16,046 nucleotides of DNA from Echinostoma caproni (GCA_900618425.1 UZAN01044588.1:2314-18359), one strand, 5' to 3'. Numbered from the stretch's first letter, positions 1 to 9,618 are shown. The notes: generated by a model not told the origin, from the letters alone. Program-made: numbers and translations.

Positions 1-247
1 CAATCCATAGATATGTTGCTCCGGATGCAGTGAAGCACGGCCGGATAAACGGATTACTATTTGTCATCATCAATCTACAGTTTTTATTACGTTGGGATTT
101 CCGCATCCCGTCAAAACTGAGCTGGCAAATGTGGTTTTCATCGTACCAGTTGCTTATTGGACACGAGTCCTTGGAAAGTGTGTCGGGTATAGAACTATGA
201 GTCAGGTGGCGCGTGGGTTTATTCGCTATCTTTGGCGTGCTTTGGAC
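1..247. other. Left flank, no gene recognised; probably upstream part of a dispersed repeat
   Basis: No domain is recognisable in any frame. The stretch has a 10-bp inverted repeat, GGTATAGAAC at 186-195 and its complement at 309-318, the second arm lying in the repeat core that starts near 248. A second small inverted repeat (GGGAT/ATCCC) lies at 94-109. Part of this stretch may belong to the same repeat unit as 248-408, but similarity to the second copy near 7000-7100 is too weak by eye to draw a boundary. The 64-codon frame at 92-286 looks incidental. Confidence 0.4.
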
Positions 248-408
248 CGAGTTTTGAGCCCCGTCACCGTCACACAACTTTGGTGATGGTCAACTTTGCT
301 GGCACCCGGTTCTATACCACGCCTGACCTAGCAGTCCTATGTGGTTCGCCACTCCTTGTTCCGGGACTCAGGTAAGCGTTTACCAGCAGTGAACAGCAGG
401 GCTTCGTG
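248..408 (+). repeat. Dispersed repeat, copy 1 (+ strand)
   Basis: This stretch aligns by eye with the reverse complement of 6820-6965. Shared blocks in the same order are CGAG near the start, an AACTTTGCTG-like block, a C-C-GGTTC block, a TGACCTAG block, TGGTTCGCCA, a CCGGG block, then AGGT..CG.T.ACCA and GAGCAGCAGG-like sequence followed by CTTC. Copy 1 carries about 8 extra bases after CCTAG. Co-linear similarity over about 150 bp at two places in opposite orientation shows a dispersed repeat rather than a local duplication. Class unknown; a SINE or the 3' end of a longer retroelement are both possible. No protein coding is evident. Confidence 0.65.
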
Positions 409-1080
409 ATTGAGGGGTTCGCCCCCCCCCCGTCTGCTGTCCATCACACACCGGTTCGTGTGTGTGAAGAAATCTGAAATTTTTAAACGGCAACAGTCCT
501 CACTGAGAAGTTGTTCTTTCTCACGAGGTAAGAATCCTCGGCGTTAGCAGCCACCAATCTAATGCGTGGACCACCGTGAGCATGAAGGCTAACCGTTAAC
601 GGTTGATTTGATTATGGAACCACATGATTGAGTGCTTTTCTTTGGTTGTGTATGAGTGGGGAAAACCTGGACTCGTAAGGCAAATCGGTGTCCTGTACAC
701 ATATCATCAATAAATGAAATCTTGGTCCGCCACCGGATGCACCGTAGCAAAGAAAGAGATCGCATCAGAATGAACTTGATTCCGTACTCTGTATTGTTTT
801 TGGAGACACTCGATCGCCGATTGCATTCGGTTGACAATCTGTGTATTCTGCACGCCTCCATGTGTCCGTGCACTCCAACTGGTTCTACTTACTTTTTCCT
901 CGAACTTTTTTTGTATTAAGTTGATGGGAAAAATTAACCACGCCACATGTTTTGCTCCCGTTCGGTTCGATTAACTATACACCCATGTGGCCCATGATAC
1001 AGATAACCTTCGAAAGTACTTTACTCATCATCATGCCCCAATGTGGTCGGATGCCAAACTTTGTACTTTGTTGTTATTGT
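409..1080. other. Stretch with no recognised gene; C-tract, hairpin and palindrome
   Basis: It contains a C10 run (422-431), a hairpin with 8-bp arms TCACACAC/GTGTGTGA (444-451 and 460-467) and a perfect 14-bp palindrome AACCGTTAACGGTT (591-604). Open frames on both strands overlap in 589-946, at most 94 codons, with no family I recognise. Mutual overlap of frames on opposite strands argues that most or all are chance. Confidence 0.45.
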
Positions 1081-1565
1081 TCGCATACCGCCTCTAAGTA
1101 TTCCTCGTTTCAGTCATTTTTGCCTCATCTAACCTTATCATCCTTGAACTCTTGCTGTTCCATGCTTGCCAATCTCGTGCGTCATTACACACAAACTACC
1201 CTGGATACGTTCGCCCGCCCGCGTTTTGTTCTGCACCATTTTCATCCCGTCCACTTTATGTTAACCTTCATATTTACTAGTTCCATTCATTTGCTTAGCG
1301 GGCTACTTTGATCGCGTAAACTGTTTATGTGCCTCGTATTGACCAATCCGTGCGCTTCATTATCGTGCACTTGTGATTGCTGATGCTATCCTTTGAATTG
1401 TTCCCTTATTTGTACGTAGTTTGCATTCCTTTTAGTGATCGATCCGCAGGTGCTTTGTTCCGCCCCTTGACTCGCTTTGGTATCTTGTTCTTGTACCGTG
1501 GAGACCGCATTGGCCCACAATTTACGGTATGGTGCTTATTTTTGTACATATTTCCCTGCTTATAG
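1081..1565 (+). other. Pyrimidine-rich block of unknown origin
   Basis: The + strand is strongly pyrimidine-biased: counting by hand, 1081-1140 is about 70% C+T, 1141-1200 about 65% and 1201-1260 about 70%. The bias explains the 119-codon open frame at 952-1311, because stop codons are purine-rich; that frame begins at TTG and has no recognisable domain. Such strand asymmetry over several hundred bases can mark a retroelement terminal region or an untranslated region, but I see no paired terminal repeat or primer-binding site here. Confidence 0.4.
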
Positions 1566-1717
1566 TACACCCAGATTACCGATTTCTCGTTATTTGGAAT
1601 CGCACTTGGGCTTGGTATCTACTAGTCACTCAACGACTGAACGAGAGTCCGGTACATTGTTAGTTGGTAGATTTGACGAGGGTTTATTTTAATCTAATTC
1701 GGGAATGAAAGCGAGTT

Positions 1718-1780
1718 TCAGTGGGATTCGAACCAGTGCACGAAGGGCAACTACAAGTCCCGGACAGTGTGACTAACATC
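1718..1780 (-). repeat. tRNA-like retroposon head (candidate SINE)
   Basis: Read on the - strand, the stretch has a perfect Pol III B box GGTTCGAATCC (positions 1734 down to 1724). Thirty bases upstream is TAGTCACACTG (1775 down to 1765), which matches the A-box consensus TRGYNNARNNG at 10 of 11 positions. Between them GGGACTTGTAGT resembles a tRNA anticodon arm. The expected T-stem partner positions do not pair well, so it is not a functional tRNA. tRNA-derived SINEs keep exactly these two boxes. The tail and the body of the element are not delimited. Confidence 0.5.
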
Positions 1781-3805
1781 GATCAAAGTACAGGTCAAAC
1801 GTAAAGCTTTGATAAGTGCATATGTGATTGTCCAAACATTTCACAGAGGCTTTTAACTAACTTATCCAGGATGTCACCACAGAGTTCTCGTGGAAAAATT
1901 AGAATCAACGAAAAGAACTCTGTCTAAATTATTAGCTCGAGCTTTTTGAAAAATCATGACAGGGATTCTTTTATAATTCAGTTAAAACATTTTGCCACTG
2001 GTTCATTGATAATCATTGATAATCTGCAGATCCATTTTGATGAATCTTGGTGTTTGTGTTAACTCTTAGAACATTGATCAAATGCTTTAACATTTCCGGT
2101 TCAATAACTGTATCACTAACTGTATCACAAAACCAGCTATCCTTGGAAACTATGCAAGATGCTCGTAATTCAATAAAAACAAATTCTGCTTTCTCGATTT
2201 TCGTTACTGCGTTTGGAAGTATTTCGCACATTTTTTCGCTAATATGTTGAGTGGACACATGAGGAACAGTGAGCGATCCTCGTGACAGTAATCGACAATA
2301 AACAGGGCATTCTGAGAGGATGAATGGATTGAATATTGTGGTCACAGAAAATGCGAACGGAATGTTGAGCTGTTTATCCACTAATCTGGAGTGTTTCAGG
2401 AAACTATGAGTGTACTGCTTGATTGTCCTGTGCAATCGAATCTTCTCCCTATCCTTTGTTGTTCTTACGTTGAACAATCCTCAGTTAATCACGGATCATG
2501 TGGATATATGATAGGGGAACTCCAATGCGTTTAGGGTATATTCCCCTTGAGAGACGCACCACTGAATAGTGCAATGAATGAATGTGTTATAGTCATCAAA
2601 ATCATAGTACAGTAAATAGAAGTCAACGGGTTCTACTTTGAGCGCGGTTTGAAAATTTCGTTAGATAAGGCTGCAGCCGATTCTGAATACCAATCAACCA
2701 AGTGTATTTGTAATCACGCTACTTATGAGTAGCTGAAGTTCATGTATCAACTAAGCGTGGTTGCCCTGTAACGAATTTGAATAAAGAAGCCAAAAACAGC
2801 TTTGCACAATGTATCCTGGATTATTTCGTTGCATCTGTACACGTGCATACTGCAGTCTAGGTGATCATTAATATATGGTCAGTAAATAACAGAATCATAG
2901 GCGGAGAAAGATTGCGGTCAAAATTACTCACCAAACACATTTGTTACCAAGGTAGCTCCAGAGTGATATGCCATTCACGCTGTTTGCACAATTGGGGATG
3001 GTAATTTTGAATGGTTAGTGCCTCGGCGTGGTTGATAAAAAAGTATAATCACAGCCTCCGTTTTCAATCAGAATACATAAAATCACTGATCACTCTGACC
3101 ACTTGGAAAGAAACCAATGTATTGTGTCAAGCTCTGATGGGAACTTGAAGACTCTCGACAGTTCAACCAGAGGATTTTACTGATCGCAGCTGTTTTCAAC
3201 GCAACCTATATTGAATAAGAATTCGATCCGAGTGCGATTTCGAAGTTCTTGAAGTGAAAAGCTGTCTGTAGAATTAGGCTGCAACAAATTTCATTAGTTG
3301 GGAAACTTTTGCAGATGAAATGTGAAACTATACGTGTATATTATCCAAACCTTTATACCTTCTCTCTCCTGAGTTGCAAAGCCTAATCGATGGCTTCGTG
3401 GAATCGTATTTCCCCGTGTGTCCTGTTTATTTTGCTGACCGAAAGCCAACTTTACTTCCATCTTTACAAAGCAACATGAAATTCAGGACTAGAATACTGT
3501 AGAACCCACAATGATTGGCTAAATTCTTTATTGTTTTTTAACGTATCCATGGGCTGTTATCTTTTTTGAGTTGGCACCGAACTAACAACTGAGATAATTA
3601 AGGTGAGCCTCTGAAACACTACCCAGAATTCAGAACCCTGCCAGGTCGTTTGGGGGGGGGGGGGGGAGGATGAACAGTGACTGAATACCTAGAGTTGATA
3701 AATCTTGGTAAACGTATAACAAAATACAGTTTTTCTAAAAATTTTCCGCCACTGGTGGAATAATTCTTATCAGGTTTTCGAAGTGTTACCACCTATAAAC
3801 GGCAG
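1781..3805. other. Two-kilobase stretch with no recognised gene
   Basis: No conserved domain is visible in any frame. The longest open frame is 2013-2477 on the - strand (154 codons), which opens at TTG and has its first ATG more than halfway through; it matches nothing I know. Small repeats are a tandem ATTGATAATC x2 at 2005-2024 and a G15 run at 3652-3666. The rest is AT-rich sequence with frequent stops, consistent with intergenic or intronic DNA. Confidence 0.5.
3652..3666 (+). repeat. G15 homopolymer
   Basis: Fifteen consecutive G residues follow GGTCGTTT. Such runs can form G-quadruplexes and are error-prone in assembly, so the exact length is uncertain. Confidence 0.9.
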
Positions 3806-3833
3806 ATTGTATTGCATTGTATTATAATATTAT
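3806..3833 (-). repeat. Pentameric 3' tail of LINE element A
   Basis: On the + strand it reads ATTGT/ATTGC/ATTGT/ATTAT followed by AATAT, i.e. (ACAAT)n-like on the element strand. CR1-related LINEs characteristically end in short tandem repeats rather than poly(A), so this probably marks the element's 3' boundary. Confidence 0.6.
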
Positions 3834-3843
3834 AGATGACTTG

Positions 3844-3863
3844 TGTAGGCAACTATGCCTACA
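3844..3863 (-). other. 3'-UTR hairpin of LINE element A
   Basis: TGTAGGCA (3844-3851) and TGCCTACA (3856-3863) form a perfect 8-bp stem with a 4-nt loop. It sits about 60 bp after the RT stop codon on the element strand and about 10 bp before the pentameric tail. In several CR1/L2-group LINEs a 3' stem-loop next to short terminal repeats is the structure recognised by the element's own reverse transcriptase; that role here is inferred from position. Confidence 0.6.
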
Positions 3864-3920
3864 TTACAGCCAAAAATGTGTTCAAAATTCGTATACAACA
3901 ATGATAAAACTAAATGGTAT

Positions 3921-5424
3921 TCACCTTTGTAGATTTAGGATTAGTTCGTTACGGATCCTCGCCGTGTCAGTGAGATTACGAGCCAGATAGGGAACCGTTG
4001 AGTTGCGATAAATGTTTATGTGTGACGGTAAGTAGCGAAAATTGGATCGGGTTGTAGCTTTGGAACGGCAAGCAGATAAATCGGGATTGAGCGGATGACT
4101 GGGGTCATTGAGTATCTTTTGACCGAAGTTCTCACATGAAGTGATACGCAAATTACACAATTTTGTGATCAGAGTGTTTAAAGGAATAAGAGAAACACGG
4201 CTGATAATCACCAAACCACGACGTAGAGTAATGAAGTCCTTTCTAAGTAGACCAGGGAAAATAACGGGCGAACAATAAAGTATGACTGGAAAAATGCACT
4301 GATAAACAAAGGAACATACAGTTTCATATCTGATGCAAAATTGACGAAGCTTGCTATCTTTGGTAACTCCTAGGCACTTGGTGGTTTGTGTCCTGGTGAC
4401 GGGTACGGAGTTGATAAGTGAGGGTTCCGAGGGATAATCAGATCGAGAAAGACTAAGAATGCATTCAAAGAATTTAGAAGTATTCAACCGGAGACCGGAT
4501 TGATTGATTCGAGAATGATTGTACTTGTAGTAAACTGTCGGAGAAGGATTCTATGTCCGATTGGTTTGAAACAGCTTGACGTAAGACAACATCATCTGCA
4601 TACTTACTTGGCTGGAGGGATTGAGGGTAAGTCACTGATGAAACTTGAAAATAAGAAGGGAGGGAGAACAGCACCCTGAAGGACACCAGAATTATTCACT
4701 AACAGTTTTGAAATAGTGCCGTTTGCTTTTGTTTTTTGAATCCTTCGTTTGAAATAATCTTTAACTATGATAATAAGTTGGTGAAGCAACCGAATGACTA
4801 TAACTTTTGCAAAAGAAGAGATCGTGGAACGGAATCAAAAGCGGAAAAATGGTCAAGGAAAACACAACGAACAGACTTTTGAGAATCATTTAAAGATTTA
4901 CAGATAAAGTGAATCACTGAAGAGACGGCATCTAAGGTGCATCTATTTCGTTTGTACCCAAACTGGAGAGGGGCATTGGGAACAATAATACCAGACTGCA
5001 AGCGGGTGAGAATAGCGCGCTCTGCAAGCTTAAGTCCAGAGGAGGTTATTGCGATAGAACTAAAGCGTTTAGATAAAATGCTAAAGTTAGAGGGTTTAGG
5101 AATAGGAACAATGGTGAACGGTGTCCAGGAATCCGGAATCGAATATGTTTACATGGATTGATTAATGAAGGACAAAGATCTCTGTGACGGAGCTGGCGCC
5201 ATATTTGAGCAATGACGAGGAGAGACCATCGGGCCAACTGCGTTCGTGATTTTCGTAGTTTTCAGAAGATGACAGACTTCCTCATGGGTGACTGGGCCTA
5301 TGGTAGATAGGTGATCTGTGGAGTACGGAGACAGGAGATCATTTGAAGGATAAATAAACGCAGCATTGAGGCTGTCCACGTCAACAGTTTTGTTTGTTGT
5401 CCGTTTCTTCTGTCCGCAAAGCAA
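3921..5424 (-). pseudogene. Broken reverse transcriptase of LINE element A
   Basis: The domain would copy the element RNA at a nicked chromosomal target (target-primed reverse transcription). In one frame, 5424 to 4798, come a pre-RT segment with EEVCHLL and KITNAVGP (the usual GPD is GPM), a TAA at 5151-5149, then an in-frame continuation with an SIPDSW..VPIPKPS block, a TSSGLKLAERAIL block, QFGYKRNR, and motif A FLDHFSAFD with its catalytic Asp at 4854-4852. After a frameshift, 4789 to 4604 carries motif B (GVLQG, with LPP instead of the usual LSP). After another, YADD lies at 4602-4591 with both Asp residues. A third shift leads to 4487-3921, with NTSK, CLGV, VIFPG, NDPSHP and YRNSTVPYLARNL, the typical C-terminal region. 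Compared with element B, about 23 residues are missing between CLGV and VIFPG. Most frame starts are not ATG, as expected for a decayed copy. Confidence 0.85.
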
Positions 5425-5845
5425 TCTGATCCCTTTTCATAACCGTCTTCCATCTCCAGCTCTCAGAACGTGCTTTGCGAATGAAGCATTCAGTCTCTTC
5501 ATCTCTGTCTTGAGTTCCAGTGTTTGACAGTGGCTGTTGGATGCATCTTGAACGCTAGTTCTTTTTGTCTTCTAAGTGCTTTTAATCGGGGAGAGCATAC
5601 TCTTCCAGTGTGAACAAAAACTGTTTCCGTAGGACAGCATAGATTAAAAATTGCGCTAAATGTTTCTGTAAAATGTTTAAGAGACTTTTAAACGGAAAAC
5701 AATGAAGCGATGATAGCAAGAGATTTCCTCAGAGATGGAGTCTGTCGTCTGAAAGATTACAAATTTTTATGTTCATTTGTTTTGTATGAATAAAAGCGGG
5801 GTAAGCTAACTGAGAGTAAACCGTTGGTCTAAGATGTAGGAGTCA
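5425..5845 (-). pseudogene. Linker between endonuclease and RT of LINE element A, frame lost
   Basis: Read on the - strand, the frame that carries SDH stops at once (TGA at 5845-5843). Past that stop it gives peptide-like stretches with further stops. Another frame yields a basic run containing LKALRRQKELAFK, which fits the Lys/Arg-rich connector commonly found between the endonuclease and RT of these elements. The region joins the two domains at about the expected distance, so it is counted as part of the same element. Confidence 0.55.
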
Positions 5846-6473
5846 GTGGTCGCTAGACGAGATTAGCGCCTTGAGTTTGAGAGAGAAAATATTAGGATGA
5901 TTAGCAATAACCTTGTCCAAAACAGCATTTCCTCTGGTGAGTGTTAGAGAGAGATCTGATAGACCGAAATAAAGTAAAGGTTGGGTTGATCCGCGATTAA
6001 AATCACCAACGATTAAAATTAAATTACCGTCAACTAAGGGAGCAATGAAAGAAACAAATGCATCGTAGAAAGAGCTAATTGCAACCTGTGAGCAAGAAGG
6101 GGCGATGTAGAGATTGGTAATAGTTGTGCTCCGATAAGGGGAAAACCTAGGTCGACATGAAACAGTTAGACAGTCAATACCATAAGAGGAAAAATCAAAC
6201 AACGTACATTATTACCCCACCTCTGGACTTCTTTTTGCTTCCCTCTCTGTCATGTCGAAAACTTGCAAACCTAGGTATGTTTATCAGCGAATCGTCTATG
6301 TTCTGGTTGAGCCACGATTCCTGTATGCATATCACACAGGTGTTTGTATGCACGCGATAAGTCATTAGATCCGTGAGGTCAGGGAGTTTGCTATAAGCGA
6401 ACGAATGTTCCAGTTGCTCAATGAGAGAACCGTCATCTTCGCAAGAGGCATGTGTGTAAGCGCAGTCTGCCAC
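5846..6473 (-). pseudogene. Broken apurinic-type endonuclease of LINE element A
   Basis: This domain (exonuclease-endonuclease-phosphatase fold) would nick target DNA to prime reverse transcription. The first part, 6473-6195, contains KLPDLTDLM, then VICIQESWL with the metal-binding Glu codon at 6320-6318, and an RHDRE..SRGGVIMYV block. The frame then shifts by one near 6200 and continues as 6202-5846 with YIAPS, LILIVGDFN (GDFN at 6007-5996) and a terminal SDH (5854-5846), the last two being active-site motifs of the family. Both partial frames open at non-ATG codons. No complete product can be made. Confidence 0.85.
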
Positions 6474-6480
6474 CCGGCAC

Positions 6481-6819
6481 GATTTCGTTTTTTACTTGGA
6501 GCAGAAAATCCAGTTTTGGCAGAATCATGTGAGTTGGATAAAAAGAGAAGAATACTAATTATTCTTTAGGCATAGCAATAATGCTCTGGGATACGAACGT
6601 CGAGAGAAACCAAGCAATAAATTCCAATGCGACAGTGAACACAAATGTAGCGCAGCCAATCAAAGGGCACGCGACGCGATGTGAATCCGTGGTAAATTCA
6701 GAAGATTATCCTGTGGTAAAGTAGCTCCGTGTGAAAGTGTTTACAAAAACAGACAAACATGAGATACTCTTATTTTTTTAATGCACACAAATTTGTGATG
6801 TATAGTAGTCGTAGTCATT
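6481..6819. other. Spacer between LINE A and repeat copy 2
   Basis: No recognised gene. It could include the 5' end of LINE A, but no ORF1 signature is visible. It contains a perfect 12-bp palindrome CACAAATTTGTG (6786-6797) and, next to repeat copy 2, a short TAGTCG/TAGTCA run (6806-6817) that may be that repeat's tail. Confidence 0.4.
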
Positions 6820-6965
6820 GAAGACCTGCTGCTCAGTGATGGTGACCGACAACCTTAGCCCGGGACTTGGATTGGCGAACCACGCTAGGTCAGGTGTGGC
6901 ACTGAACCAGGGGACAGCAAAGCTATCTACTATCAAAGTCGGGTGGGGTTCCCGAAGCTCGAACC
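6820..6965 (-). repeat. Dispersed repeat, copy 2 (- strand)
   Basis: Reverse complement of this stretch is co-linear with 248-408 over about 150 bp with small indels; the best blocks are TGACCTAG, TGGTTCGCCA and the GAGCAGCAGG-like end. On the - strand the similarity stops at GGTCTTC, where copy 2 runs into a short GACTAC-type repeat (6817-6806). This looks like a retroposon 3' end. GGTTCGAGCTTC (about 6967-6956 on the - strand) recalls a Pol III B box but has mismatches. Confidence 0.65.
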
Positions 6966-7530
6966 TGGGACCACAAAGTCCAAATCACGACGGTGACACA
7001 CAAATACATAACGGCTGGGTGTTAGCAAATCTGCTTTCCTCGCTCTGATCACTAACTCCCATCACAACGGGGCTGTGGGTGGTTTGATCGTTGGCGTGAA
7101 TCTGTGACCCTTCAAGTAATTCAGGCCGGCTTCTCGCAGTTGTAGTTCCACGCATGCCTGTAGACGGTGAAAGAAGCTCAGTTACACAAGGCCATTTGAA
7201 TGACTATCCACGTCCCTCCCCCTTCCACCGGAGTGCTCCCTCTAGCTAGTAAACTGACGTAAGAGCAGACTGCCAATAAAGGACTGTCCATCCACATGCC
7301 ACCTGCCTTATTGGGTTCATGAGGTTTAGTACCTTTCCCAAACGACCGACCGAAAATCAATACACCAGTCGAAACACACTGGAACGAAACCCGAAGAAGC
7401 TGCGGCTCGTATACTGTTCCCCACAGAGGGCCAACCCTCCCCCCATTATGGGTCAAAGTTCGGAGCCGGTTGGGATTCTCAAAGGTAAACCGCTTCGTCC
7501 TGACTAAGGTTATAATCAAACGGTTCACAC
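6966..7530 (-). repeat. Probable repeat-derived stretch with a 116-codon open frame
   Basis: The - strand frame 7528-7178 opens at GTG, not ATG, and shows no domain I recognise; its predicted residues are rich in Gly, Ser and Pro with several Trp. It is more GC-rich than the surroundings and lies directly upstream, in the same orientation, of repeat copy 2, so both could be parts of one longer element. That joint origin is inference. Coding is possible but unsupported. Confidence 0.3.
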
Positions 7531-9595
7531 AGACATTTGGAAATCCTTCCTTTCTACCTGTTTAGTTTTCCTTATGGTTCCAAAATCATACCAGGTCCAT
7601 CTTGGTTTTACTTTAATTCATTCAGAAACTACTGGATTGATGAAGTCATGATCTCCTCTGCTCACAAGCGCATTCACTGATCGAAAAACAGATATAACGC
7701 TTGAAACTCCCAATTTTAAGATACATATTTATCCGAGATACGTACACAACCGTACTTCAATTATTACACCACGTTCTTGAGATCCGAACTCATCTTGATT
7801 TTTCATTCTCTGTGTGTGTGTGTGCACCAAATAACTCAACATCTGACCCCATCGATGCTGCCGATGCTCCTCCTTCCCAAATGATATTTACGCGGGAAAA
7901 ATATCTCCAAAATTTAAGGGCTTCTAACCCAGATAAGCTGCCCCATTCGCTTTTAAAGATGTATGTTTTCCACCGTGGCTTCGTAGGTAAAAAACTGAGT
8001 TCAGTGTGGGAGAGCGGACCGGTTTAAAACCAAATCGTGTTAGTCGATCATCTCATCGATCCACAAGAAAGGTGACCGATCCTCTTGTAAAACCCACGTG
8101 GGGGGGGAGGGAGAGGATTGGTTTAATCAAAATTTTTTCCAAACTTATCGTTGGCATTATAATCGGCCCGTTGTCGACCGTACGTGAACGATGCATGCGT
8201 GAGAGATTAAGCTAACTTTAGATTTGGTCGAGGTTTTATCGATCGAGCAAGCTTTTACATCTCATACAATTCTCAAACACTAACAGTTCTAACGTGAACC
8301 CAGCATTTTCATCTTCCACAACTTGCAATCAACCTTTGACTCAATCGATCACTCTAAACTCAGGCGCTGACTTTCCTCGAAGGATCTGCCAGAGAAGTTC
8401 AATTCAACATACCGATTCTTGTATACTATAGCTAAAGCTCAGTCCGAGTACTGTACGAGGCAGGTGGAAAATAAAACCAAGCAAAGCAGAGATTCTGGGC
8501 GATCACGGTCGCCTCGCGGAGCATATTATAGACATCCTTTTTATTTATTTTGTTTGGAGCTTGTGTTGCATATGTCACCAGATAAATTGCTTCGGCTTGC
8601 GATTTGTTCTAACCCTGTACTGGTTTAAGGGTAAGAGATGGTGAAACTAAAATCTAGTACGAGATTCCGAAAACACGAACAGCGAGGTTTGGACAAGCAG
8701 TGCCATAAATCCACAACATGCGCCGGAGCGACGACTATTCCTCGCTCAACTAACGACATCAGATGGTTAGGTAAATAAGTTTATATAGAACGAAACATCT
8801 AATACTTGTAACAATTGACTAGCATTTTTTTGTGATCATCTTTTCATCGGTGATCACCAGCCCGATCGTTGGTTTCACTTTCTTTGTCTGTGCAATGGTA
8901 CGTTCTTCAATCGACTGGTGGATGTTGTTGGAATCAAAACAACCGCTTCTTGGTGTGTGCAAACTACTCACAAGTAGTTTACCAATCGCTCTTCGGTATT
9001 TTGGTATTTTGGAGAGACGGTGTGGTTAACATTAGCGTTTGTGTGTATCTTCTCAATCTGCTCGTAATTTTAGTCTATCTAAATCTCCTGTTTTCATATT
9101 GGCACTAGTTCTAACATTTCAACTTACTTTTTCATCCAAAAGGGTGATCAATACATAACAATCGAAACCACCACAGACACGTGCACGGTTATTGATTATA
9201 TGAGTTAAACCGGAGGATGATTTATTGACCCATAAACTTTTCTTGCATCAGATGTTTAGTTGTATAATCGCATAACTTAACCATGTTCATCGCACAGTAA
9301 TTGTCATCTTTTAAGTCCTACCAAAGCGTTCTTTTTATTAGAGGTGATACCTACCGCAACATCTTCGCCCAGAAAGATTCCATCACACTGAGGTATGTCT
9401 GAAAATGGGAGGTGACACTTGGCACGCCATATTTCAAAACCATTGAACTCAATGCTGGACCGTTGTCAGCCCAGCAGAAGAATGGCAGTACGTTGTTTAT
9501 TTTTTTGTCGATATGCATTACCTAGCTTAGTTCGTTGATGCATTACTCTCATCAGCATTTCGAGGCATCCTAGATCGTTTCAATTCATAACACAT
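7531..9595. other. Two-kilobase stretch with no recognised gene
   Basis: Open frames of 65-108 codons occur at 7701-8027, 8006-8215, 8419-8628 and 8832-9108 on the + strand; none shows a known domain. A (GT)n tract lies at about 7811-7824. After it, 7830-7986 stays open and ends at CGTAG/GTAAAA, a good splice-donor shape, so an exon here cannot be excluded. A G-rich tract occurs at 8100-8115 (GTGGGGGGGGAGGGAGAGG). Everything else looks like intergenic or intronic sequence. Confidence 0.4.
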
Positions 9596-9618
9596 TGATA
9601 TGATGAGTTTTTGTCAGC

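Larger units (their letters stand above)
3806..6480 (-). mobile_element. Nearly full-length, degenerate CR1/Jockey-group LINE (element A)
   Basis: On the - strand, recognisable parts run in the canonical order of an APE-type non-LTR retrotransposon: apurinic endonuclease (6473-5846), linker (5845-5425), reverse transcriptase with thumb (5424-3921), a 3' untranslated stretch with a hairpin (3863-3844) and a pentameric tail (3833-3806). Catalytic residues are still readable, but the frame changes near 6200, in the linker, near 4798, near 4640 and near 4490, and there is an in-frame TAA at 5151-5149. It cannot make an enzyme. CR1-like placement rests on the endonuclease type, the RT motifs, the C-terminal region and the short-repeat tail without poly(A); assignment between CR1, Jockey and related clades is inference. 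The 5' end is not visible; an ORF1 is not recognised upstream of 6480. Confidence 0.85.

Noticed and set aside
589..946. Three overlapping open frames on both strands
   Set aside because: They overlap one another on opposite strands, have no recognisable motif and are short enough for chance.
952..1311. 119-codon + strand open frame
   Set aside because: Starts at TTG, has no domain and lies largely in the pyrimidine-rich block where stop codons are depleted by composition.
1081..1700. LTR retrotransposon end
   Set aside because: No TG...CA-bounded direct repeat pair, no primer-binding site and no gag, protease or integrase remnant nearby.
4937..5161. + strand frame inside LINE A
   Set aside because: It is the antisense of the reverse transcriptase region, whose - strand reading has clear motifs.
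6157..6360. + strand frame inside LINE A endonuclease
   Set aside because: Antisense shadow of the ESWL-containing endonuclease reading.
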